Under the pieces are notes generated by a model. That model had not been told where the DNA came from. It saw nothing but the letters and a program-made list of their open reading frames with translations, and did not search any database. The translations under genes were made by a program, and so were the position numbers. A DNA stretch of 22,967 nt. It comes from Candidatus Woesearchaeota archaeon (lineage in GTDB: Archaea > Nanobdellota > Nanobdellia > Woesearchaeales > JACPBV01). The stretch is from assembly GCA_016180165.1 (NCBI GenBank), contig JACPBU010000055.1:2622-25588 (forward strand), written 5' to 3'. Position 1 is the stretch's first letter. The number at the start of each line of letters is the position of its first letter. Shown piece after piece: positions 7,271-14,500 of the stretch.

Positions 7271-7732
7271 TTACTTTTTAACCTTGATAAAATCCCCTAA
7301 GGTCATTCCTTCAGTCCTTGCAAACCTGATCCCTTGCCCGCCTTCAATCTCTTCCTCAACAAGGGCGATATGCAAATACTTCTCGAGCTTGGTGGCCAGG
7401 ACTATGCTCATCTCAATATGCTCCGTCTCGATATGATGGATGACTGAGAGCTTTTCATTGATTTTCTTGGCAAGTTCCTCTTGGGAAAGTCCGTTCTCTT
7501 CCCGCCTTTTTTTGACCATTGCGCCGAAGCCAGGCGCAATCCGTAGCACAACCTCCTCTTTCGGGTTGCCAGCTCCAAGCCTTGGGGCAGGTGTTCCGAT
7601 GGCCGATTCTCGTAAGATTGCAGGTCCGATCACCTTGCCGAAAGAAGAGCAATTCTGGCAAGCAGCAAGCACAGATCCCTCGACGTGCACTCTGAAAAGA
7701 TTCCCCTGTTTGCCGCACAGTTCACATTCCAT
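7271..7732 (-). CDS. mbf1: MBF1-type zinc-ribbon HTH transcription factor
   Basis: This is a 153-aa protein from the ATG at 7732. An N-terminal zinc ribbon has Cys 3, 6, 25 and 28 (CELC and CQNC). A loose linker follows, then a Cro/C1-type HTH (about residues 66-125) with KKRREENGLSQEELAKKINE and IHHIETEHIEM. This is the layout of archaeal multiprotein bridging factor 1 (COG1813), which links transcription and translation machinery. The frame is open to 7795, but the TATA-like box at 7765-7775 falls within that extension and the shorter start begins right at the zinc ribbon. A large hairpin lies immediately upstream of the TATA box. The C-terminus ends in a Lys-rich FIKVKK. Confidence 0.88.
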   Translation of the reverse strand: MECELCGKQGNLFRVHVEGSVLAACQNCSSFGKVIGPAILRESAIGTPAPRLGAGNPKEEVVLRIAPGFGAMVKKRREENGLSQEELAKKINEKLSVIHHIETEHIEMSIVLATKLEKYLHIALVEEEIEGGQGIRFARTEGMTLGDFIKVKK

Positions 7733-7764
7733 AATTTTCCCCCGGGCATGGGGTGGCAAGGTTG

Positions 7765-7775
7765 CTTTTAAATCT
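7765..7775 (-). promoter_or_regulatory. TATA-like box of mbf1
   Basis: The minus strand reads AGATTTAAAAG. A start about 25 nt downstream would fall near 7745, leaving a short leader before the ATG at 7732. The first large inverted repeat of the array begins only 5 bp further upstream. Confidence 0.5.
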
Positions 7776-7779
7776 ATCT

Positions 7780-7828
7780 TATAGTAAATCACCAAAATTC
7801 TCGAAAATCCAAAAGGTGATTTACTATA
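7780..7828. repeat. Inverted repeat 1 of the hairpin array
   Basis: There are 14-bp perfect arms, 7780-7793 (TATAGTAAATCACC) and 7815-7828, around a 21-nt loop. It adjoins the mbf1 TATA box at 7765-7775, so it could be an operator of that gene or the last hairpin of an upstream transcript. Confidence 0.85.
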
Positions 7829-7829
7829 C

Positions 7830-7871
7830 TAGAAAATCTCGCAATATTTCGATAATTAACGAGATTTGCTA
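7830..7871. repeat. Inverted repeat 2 of the hairpin array
   Basis: There are 12-bp arms with one mismatch, 7830-7841 (TAGAAAATCTCG) and 7860-7871, around an 18-nt AT-rich loop. It starts one base after repeat 1 ends. Confidence 0.75.
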
Positions 7872-7872
7872 T

Positions 7873-7920
7873 TATAGTGGCGCAAAAAAATAATTGGGCA
7901 AAAATTATTGCGCCACTATA
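7873..7920. repeat. Inverted repeat 3 of the hairpin array
   Basis: There are 13-bp perfect arms, 7873-7885 (TATAGTGGCGCAA) and 7908-7920, around a 22-nt AT-rich loop. It starts one base after repeat 2. Its arms share no sequence with the neighbouring repeats. Confidence 0.85.
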
Positions 7921-7923
7921 TTA

Positions 7924-7961
7924 AAGAACACAAACTATTTTGCTCAACTGTTTGTGTTCTT
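7924..7961. repeat. Inverted repeat 4 of the hairpin array
   Basis: There are 12-bp perfect arms, 7924-7935 (AAGAACACAAAC) and 7950-7961, around a 14-nt loop. It starts three bases after repeat 3. On the plus strand an AT-rich stretch with a T6 run follows it. Confidence 0.85.
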
Positions 7962-8029
7962 CGCTATATATTTAATTTTTTGGTTATTGGCATGAAAAAG
8001 TATTAAAGCAATTCCAAAGTACAGCATCG

Positions 8030-8047
8030 GCTTATCATCAGATAAGC
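8030..8047 (-). terminator. Small hairpin at the 3' end of the pilin-like gene
   Basis: GCTTATC (8030-8036) and GATAAGC (8041-8047) form a 7-bp stem with an ATCA loop that overlaps the stop codon of the gene ending at 8047. This is a possible 3' end or stabilising structure. No strong T-run follows on the minus strand. Confidence 0.35.
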
Positions 8048-8553
8048 TATGGGGCAGAAACTTCTGCCCTGTCCCCTTTCCCCAAAAATGATACTTTGAC
8101 TTTGCCATTGAGGAACGGCAGGCAGAGATATCCATTCGGGTTAACCTCGATAGGCCCGATATTGAATGAATCTTCAAGTTTGTTGCTGAGCAGAAAGGTG
8201 TTATCCCCCGTCCTCGATTGCACGCTGTCAGAGATGAGTGGATTTTTATCTGGGTTGGTATCATCATTGATGAGGCTTTGGAGATTGGCTGGTGGATTAA
8301 AGGATTGCACGAAACAGATTTTTCTAAATTCCCCCCCGATAAAGAACTCCTCTTTTTTCAGTGTCCCGAAATCAGGTGCGATGCGCTTGATTGCTGAAGT
8401 GAGATCCGTCTTGAATTTGATGAGAGATACTTGATCTGTCTTCTCCTTGATGCCGGTAAGCGACCTGTATCCATAGAGCAGGATGAGTGAAAATACCACT
8501 ATGGTGAGGATATAAACAAAAATTTGCCCTTCAATCTCTGCTTTTTTGACCAT
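8047..8553 (-). CDS. Pilin-like single-pass membrane protein
   Basis: This is 168 aa from the ATG at 8553 (MVKKAEIEGQIFVYILTIVV); a GTG at 8574 would add seven residues. A short basic N-terminus is followed at once by one hydrophobic helix (about residues 10-31) and then a soluble domain of about 135 residues. That is the shape of archaeal type IV pilin-like proteins, and EGQIF just before the helix recalls a prepilin-peptidase site, though the canonical site is not clear. The soluble part has two Cys (in KICFV and YLCLP) that could pair. GGAGGG lies upstream on the coding strand but is poorly spaced for either start. The gene is upstream of mbf1 and downstream of the 924-aa surface protein, all on the minus strand. 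Its exact family is not recognised. Confidence 0.6.
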   Translation of the reverse strand: MVKKAEIEGQIFVYILTIVVFSLILLYGYRSLTGIKEKTDQVSLIKFKTDLTSAIKRIAPDFGTLKKEEFFIGGEFRKICFVQSFNPPANLQSLINDDTNPDKNPLISDSVQSRTGDNTFLLSNKLEDSFNIGPIEVNPNGYLCLPFLNGKVKVSFLGKGDRAEVSAP

Positions 8554-8590
8554 TATATTATTTGGAATAAGCACCCTCCGATAAAATATT

Positions 8591-8655
8591 CTCCCTAACT
8601 CCTCTCCCTAACTCCTCTCCCTAACTCCTCTCCCTAACTCCTCTCCCTAACTCCT
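8591..8655. repeat. Tandem repeat, five 13-bp units
   Basis: CTCCCTAACTCCT is repeated perfectly five times. On the minus strand each unit reads AGGAGTTAGGGAG and contains AGGAG, a Shine-Dalgarno-like core. The array lies 38-102 nt upstream of the pilin-like start and begins just after a TATA-like box (8659-8670), so it would form much of that gene's leader. The unit length is not a multiple of three, and the array lies outside coding sequence. Confidence 0.95.
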
Positions 8656-8658
8656 CCC

Positions 8659-8670
8659 ATATTATAATCC
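8659..8670 (-). promoter_or_regulatory. TATA-like box upstream of the pilin-like gene
   Basis: The minus strand reads GGATTATAATATGG around this site. A start about 25 nt downstream would fall inside the 13-bp tandem repeat, placing repeat units in the mRNA leader. It lies between the 3' end of the 924-aa gene (8695) and the repeat. Confidence 0.4.
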
Positions 8671-8694
8671 ACCTCAGCCCTAAACTCTTGCAGT

Positions 8695-11469
8695 CTACTT
8701 CTTCCCCCTGACCTCTTTTCGAAGTTTTTCAATCCTCTTTTTGATCTCCTGATCCGAGAGCTTCAATGATTTGATATTCTGTTCGACAACATGCAATTCC
8801 TCAGCTTTGGAGATATCGCCTAGCTTTTTAAAAACATCCTGTTTAAGGGTATCTAACTCCTTAAATGGCCGCTTTGGGGCTGCTGGTCTTTCTGGCTGTT
8901 TTTCTGTCAGCTTTTGAGCCTGGTTTCCTGCTCCTCCAATTGTTTGTTTTTTATATTCAGGAGGAAATGTCAATCGGGGCTGCCCAGGAGCCTCAAAAGT
9001 GGGCAAGGGTTGTTCCCTTCCCCTTGAAAGAGAAGCACCCTTCCTTTTCTTAACCATGCTGTACCCTATCAGGGCTGCGATGGCAAAAACGACCGCTCCT
9101 CCAAACACAAGGAGATACCCGAACCCAAATTCAGAAGGAAAACTGCTCGGGTTTAAGGGGTCAGTGCCCGCATCAAGCTCTTTTTTGTCGGAGTGGGTGT
9201 CTCCGTCAGTATCTGCCTTTTTTGGGTCAAGCCCTTTGAATCGTTGGAACTCTTCAAGATTGGACAGCCCATCCTGGTCAGGGTCTTCATCAGGGTTTGC
9301 ACAGGTCTTGCAGCCAAAATACTTTTGCTCCCACGAATCACTCAGCCCATCATTATCATTGTCAGTATCGCAGATGTCTCCTTTTCCATCCTTATCATTG
9401 TCGGTTTGATCAGTATTCCTGTCATTTGGGCAGTTATCTCTCCCATCATCAACCCCGTCCATATCAGTGTCTGACGGCCTGAGTGTGCATGCAGAATTGC
9501 TGCAGAATGCGCTGGTTGAGCAATCCTTGTCTTTGATGCATCGCTCCCCGATTCCGCAGGGCTGGCAGTTTCCTCCGCAGTCAACATCAGTCTCTTGGGG
9601 ATCTAATTTGTTGTTATCGCAGGGATCTATCAGCTTTTCGCAGAGGCCGCTGCTCGCATCGCAATTGTTGCTCTTGCAATCTCCATTGTTATTGCATTGG
9701 TCCCCTTCATTGCACTTGCTGCACTGCCCTCCGCAGTCAACATCAGTCTCTCCTCCATTTTTGGTTCCATCAGAGCAGCTGGGCAGGATGCATTTGCCGA
9801 GCGAGCTGCAGAACCTGCTGGCGCAATCGCCGTCGATGGTGCAGTTGCTTCCGACTGGACATCCAGCCGCACAGCTCCCTCCGCAGTCCACTCCCGCTTC
9901 ATTGCTGTCTTTGATGTTGTTAGTGCAGCTTCGTGGCCTGAGCGAAGTATCAACTTCGATAGGGCTGCTGGAAAGGTTGCCGCCCCGGAGCCCAAGGGTG
10001 TTAGTAGCGCTCACCGTAAAGAAATATTTCTCAGAGTTGTTCAGCTTAACAGATACACAAGTGTCTGTCCTGGAGGTGGTGCCGTTGGTTATCCTGACAT
10101 CTGTCTCGAGGTCACGGAACACGAAATAAGAAAAGGATGCGATGCTGCTCTCATTCTCTGATGCGCTCCATGTTGCACAAAGCTCGTCGTCTTTGAATGT
10201 CTTTCCCGAAACATTTTGCAGAGGAGAGGTCATATTGACAGTGTTCATGGCCGGGGGCGTAGTATCGATGCTGAAGGTAAATGATGTTTTTATTTTTCCC
10301 TCTGCTGCGAACGTGCATTCGGCCGAGAAGGTATAGGTGCCGATCTTGATGGGTGTTGGCAGAGTCTTCGTATGTTGTTTCAGTATTCCATCCATATTTA
10401 TTGGATTCATCATCTCTGAATTATTGGCAAGCTGGCAGGTTGCGTCTTTGTTGGTTGTGATATTGAAAAACGGCGAAGAGGTGTTGGTAAATTGCCCCGG
10501 AGACCAGACCGTGATGCCTCCGCTTGCATTGGTCTGGACAGTAACGTCGATAAAACTGGTCAGGGAAGTTAACCCCGCTTTGTTCTTGCACTGCACAAAA
10601 AAGCGGTTTTGCTGGTTGTCCTGCAGTGGAGGGCTGCCCAGCGGCTGTGCATGGGAAGAGCTATAGGCAGATTCCAGGCTCTCATTGGTTCCGGGAAAAG
10701 GGTCCATTGCTGCAAAGGAAACATTTGAAGTGTTGAATTTGAATCTGCATATGGTTGCATCATCTGTTCTTGCCTGAAGCATTGTTGAGATGGGGGTCTG
10801 GAAGATTGGTTCTGCCCTCAGCTCGGTGATCTGTGGTGGTGATGTATCTAACTCAAGATTAAACTGCTTGCTGGATATTTTTTCAGATGTATCCTTGCAC
10901 TTCACGAAAATGGTTCCTGTGCTTGTAACTCCCTCGCGCCTATGCTGCATGCCGTCAGTTGTGGAAAAAGCAAGAGGCATTGACTCGAAAGGCTGGTCAA
11001 GGAATGAGTGCTTGCATTGGGCAGTCCTGTCTGTGGTCAGGGTTAAGTTGAAGGGGCTGGCAGCCGAAGCTCCAAATTTCGGTTCTTGTATGTGTATCTC
11101 AATGTCAGGGATGATGATTACAAACGTAAACTGGATAAGCTCCCCCATATTCCCATTGACATCCCGCGCCCTTGCCTGGACAGTAAAGAGCCCTTCGGTA
11201 AGGCCCTGCGTCGGTTTATAGGTAAAATTGGCATTTCCCGATGAGCTTTGCAGCAGTATCGGAAACAGCGTGCCCGATTGGTTGGTGAGATTGATTTGGA
11301 TAGTATCGGGATTAATCGGCTCTGTAAAAGTGATGGTGATGCTGGGCCGTAGGTCGATTGATGCTGCAAGAGGTATCACTAATGCAAATAACAGGAAGAT
11401 GATGGGCAGCTTTGTCCTAACTGTAGTTCTTTGTCCCCTCGATTCTTTTGCTGATTCTGTGATTGTCAT
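8695..11469 (-). CDS. Membrane-anchored Ig-like/Cys-rich/Ca-binding surface protein
   Basis: This is a 924-aa secreted and anchored protein. After a basic N-terminus comes a signal helix (about residues 21-37, ending LAAS). Ig-like modules fill 40-505, with linkers such as LDTSPP and IDTTPP. Three Cys-rich repeats (about 510-655) carry DVDCGG followed by spaced Cys. Type-3/EF-hand-like Asp-rich repeats (about 665-775, e.g. DTDMDGVDD and DTDNDNDGLSD) should bind Ca2+. One membrane helix (about 783-806) precedes KKRK. The roughly 115-aa cytoplasmic tail is Pro/Lys-rich and ends in a likely coiled coil. Many N-x-S/T sequons suggest N-glycosylation. A TATA-like box about 24 nt upstream supports ATG 11469. 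It lies 74 nt downstream of the giant Ig-like array and may act with it in the envelope. Confidence 0.8.
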   Translation of the reverse strand: MTITESAKESRGQRTTVRTKLPIIFLLFALVIPLAASIDLRPSITITFTEPINPDTIQINLTNQSGTLFPILLQSSSGNANFTYKPTQGLTEGLFTVQARARDVNGNMGELIQFTFVIIIPDIEIHIQEPKFGASAASPFNLTLTTDRTAQCKHSFLDQPFESMPLAFSTTDGMQHRREGVTSTGTIFVKCKDTSEKISSKQFNLELDTSPPQITELRAEPIFQTPISTMLQARTDDATICRFKFNTSNVSFAAMDPFPGTNESLESAYSSSHAQPLGSPPLQDNQQNRFFVQCKNKAGLTSLTSFIDVTVQTNASGGITVWSPGQFTNTSSPFFNITTNKDATCQLANNSEMMNPINMDGILKQHTKTLPTPIKIGTYTFSAECTFAAEGKIKTSFTFSIDTTPPAMNTVNMTSPLQNVSGKTFKDDELCATWSASENESSIASFSYFVFRDLETDVRITNGTTSRTDTCVSVKLNNSEKYFFTVSATNTLGLRGGNLSSSPIEVDTSLRPRSCTNNIKDSNEAGVDCGGSCAAGCPVGSNCTIDGDCASRFCSSLGKCILPSCSDGTKNGGETDVDCGGQCSKCNEGDQCNNNGDCKSNNCDASSGLCEKLIDPCDNNKLDPQETDVDCGGNCQPCGIGERCIKDKDCSTSAFCSNSACTLRPSDTDMDGVDDGRDNCPNDRNTDQTDNDKDGKGDICDTDNDNDGLSDSWEQKYFGCKTCANPDEDPDQDGLSNLEEFQRFKGLDPKKADTDGDTHSDKKELDAGTDPLNPSSFPSEFGFGYLLVFGGAVVFAIAALIGYSMVKKRKGASLSRGREQPLPTFEAPGQPRLTFPPEYKKQTIGGAGNQAQKLTEKQPERPAAPKRPFKELDTLKQDVFKKLGDISKAEELHVVEQNIKSLKLSDQEIKKRIEKLRKEVRGKK

Positions 11470-11482
11470 CGGTGTTGGCCCG

Positions 11483-11500
11483 CAGTTTTTATTTATTTTA
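11483..11500 (-). promoter_or_regulatory. TATA-like box of the 924-aa surface protein gene
   Basis: The minus strand is an A/T-only run, TAAAATAAATAAAAA, centred about 24 nt before the ATG at 11469, consistent with a leaderless mRNA. This 74-nt gap after the giant gene may therefore hold an independent promoter. Confidence 0.4.
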
Positions 11501-11543
11501 TTAGCATTATATTCGTCCTTATGGCATATTTCAATGATCCATT

Positions 11544-14500
11544 TCAGGTTAATGTGCTTTGATACTTGTTAAGATAGCTCGTGAGGATATCATTGGGGAT
11601 ATCTGATGGTGAAAATGGCTCAAGGATGCCGACATAATAATTTCCCAGTGGCACCTGAGATATCCATGCAGCAATAACACTTGTTCCCAGGTTCCTTCTC
11701 AGTATCTTCTTGTTGTTGAATGTGGTTTTATCCTGGAGCCCAACAGGGCTGTTCACTTCTTCGAGTAATTCAGTTAATGATGCATTGCTTAAGACGGAAT
11801 AGACAAAGGCGATGAAAAGGGTGTTGTTCCTCAGATAATTCCCCGTGTACAGGGTCACACCACTATCCTGCCCCTCAATATCGTCTGGAAATTCCTCTGA
11901 TCCTCCGACATACCCGGGCAGTGTTGCGATGATGCAATCATTGAGGCAATGCTCCCCCGGTGCGCAGAGGCCATCCCCGCAGCTTCCGGAGGCAGATGCT
12001 GGGGCGATTCCAAAGGTGTTTTGGGCTGTGCTCATCTTTGCAACAGCGATTTGGCTGCAGGATTGCTGTCCTGAGACGATGACGCATCCTCCTGGGCCCT
12101 GGGTATCTACTGATATCCTTCCCTGGAGTGTTGAGATGTTGCCTTGTGAATTTTGTGCGGTGATGGTAAAATTATATTCTCCTTCGGCCGGCAGCGGATT
12201 GATGGCCCTGGAGAATTTTCCCTGGGCATTTCTGGGGAGGTCGTAAGTTGTTCCGCCGATGGTCAGCATCCCTGAGATGATGGTGACGCCGGGAGTGAAT
12301 GAGATGATTGAGCCATTGAAAGTAGGTGTCCGTGTTGAGACGGTTGGTATCTGCTCAACTGCAAGGTTGCTCTGCACAAAAGGATGTTCAAGGAAGATGA
12401 TTGGGGCAGAAACCTCAAGCGCCGAGTTCGCCAATACAGAGATGCCTTTTTCCTGCGCTTGTCTTCCTGCAGTGTCTTTGCAGGAAATGGTGAAGGTGCT
12501 GTTTGAAGGGTCGATGATAGGGATAAATGAAGAGTTATGCATCCTTCCAAAAGAGGGAGACGGAGACAGGTTTTGTGAAATGCCTGCAGCAGCAAGCGAG
12601 CATACTGCATCTTCATTGGTTTGCGCAGTGATCTTGAGCGAAGCCCCCGGCGGTATGTTGGTGATAAGGAAGCTTTTATTTCCGGAAGTGGTCTCAAAAA
12701 GCATCTTGGCAAAATAATCGATATCAAATGAGGTGATTGTAGGATTCTCAAGATCGGTTCTGAGCGGCCTGCTGTGGATTGCTGTATTGCCTAATGCATC
12801 AGTGCAGGAGATGCCTATGGTTTGTGTTGAGGTTCCTGCTGGAGTGTGCTTGATAGGCGTTGAAAAGGTTGCTGCGAAATGCGATGAATCGGTGCTGGCA
12901 AGGGTGTCTGTCCTTGATCCGGTAGTTGCCTGCATAGGGTAGGTTACCATGCAGGGGCTTGCTGCTTCATGGGTGGTGAAGGAGATTGAAGGCTGTATGG
13001 AGGCTGTTGCGTTTGTTGCAGGCTCAAAAGTGGTAAGCTGTGGGCCAAGGAGATCTTTGACGATAGTGAAATTAAATATTCCTGTCTGCCCGAAGGTGTC
13101 GTTGGCAAGGAGCACGATGTGGTTATTCGTCTCCTTCCCGTTTGCTCCAGCAAGGCTGATGTTGGCCTGGAATGCACCTGTTACTTTATTGAAGGAAACT
13201 CCTGAAATCTTAGTGTTGTTGACAAAGGCAGTTAAGCTGTCCAGGTTATCATCACTGACATTCCCGTTGATGCTCAGGAAGCTTCCTTTTGTCGAGGCAG
13301 TTTGTCCTGCTGCAGGGGCGCCCCCTATATCTGCGTTGTTGGTTATGGTATGGATGCTGATGGAAGGGAAGCCTCTATCCAGATTGATGGTTGCATTTGC
13401 AGTTCCTGCATTGCCTGCCCTGTCTCTTGCTTCAAGCCTGATATTTTTCTGCCCATCTCCTCCGAGGATGTAGATTTGCCTGGTGAAAACTCCACCCGAA
13501 CAGTTAAAGGGAAGATCAGCGATGGCATTATCCTGGAAGAGGGTGGCAATAATTTCATTGGCGGGATCGATATTGTCTGAGCAGGTCCCATTGAGAGTGA
13601 TCTGCTCTGTGGTGAATTGCTGCTGTATATTCCTGAACCCGGCGGCGGGAGGCGTTGTATCGACGGTTATATTGAAGCTAAAATTCCCTTCGGTGCCTTG
13701 GCCGCTGGTGCTGGCCGCTATGATAAAGAGGTCATAGGCTCCATCGGCGAGAGATGCTGTGGTAAAGGTGAATACTCTGCTTTCGGTCGATTGATTGCCC
13801 GTGGGGGCCACTCCATTAAGCTCAAGGATATTTACCGGCTCAGTAAAGCTGAAGATCAGCGAAGGATTCGAAACATTGACTGTTCTTCCATCAAGGTTGA
13901 ATTGGGCCGGATCAGGCATCGAGGTATCTAAGACAAATTGCTTGCTTGCAGACCCAATATTGCCAAAGGTATCTTTTGCAGCGATAGTGATAAGATAGCT
14001 GCCATTGTTTTCGAGATAGGGTGCATGGAGAAAAGTGATGGCTGTTGCATTGAGATTTGAGGTAAGTTCACTGAAATAATAAGGTTCAGGGGTAGTATTG
14101 ATAAGCACGGTGATATTGTTGACTGTCCCAATATCTGTAACCGCAGCGCGGATAGCCACAGTATTCTCATTGTAAGACTGGCCAGGGCTGGCGATAGTGA
14201 TGGATGGTCCCGTAATGTCCAGGTTTACCTTTTGTATTGGGGAATTGGCGCTGGGGGGATTCTGTGCGGCATCAATTGCTTGGCCAAAGATGCCATTCTC
14301 CCCAGTTAACAAAGGTATATCGACGGTGAAATTGCCCTGCTGGGTAGCTGTTGTCTCCCCTGCCAATGAATTGTTTCCAGAAACATTTCGGTAGATGAAG
14401 ACCTGCGCTCCGCTCTCGGCAGTCCCGGAAATTGTAAGTGTCTGGCTGCCTACAATATTCGGCAGCAGCGAAAGTGAAGGTGGTGATGAAATGGTATCCT

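Noticed and set aside
7733..7795. Longer N-terminus for mbf1 starting at 7795
   Set aside because: The extension covers the TATA-like box and part of the first inverted repeat, and the zinc-ribbon domain begins at the shorter start.
7780..7961. Archaeal replication origin (ORB elements)
   Set aside because: There are no G-string ORB motifs and no cdc6/orc1 gene nearby; the inverted repeats differ from one another in sequence.
7944..8267. 107-aa minus-strand frame over the 3' part of the pilin-like gene and part of the hairpin array
   Set aside because: It runs out of frame through the pilin-like gene and into the hairpins, with no motif or ribosome-binding site.
9467..10129. Long plus-strand frames opposite the surface-protein genes (also 15970-16626, 17803-18306, 22140-22751)
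   Set aside because: Their products are low in recognisable motifs, they lie antisense to clear Ig-like coding sequence, and they arise from its biased composition.
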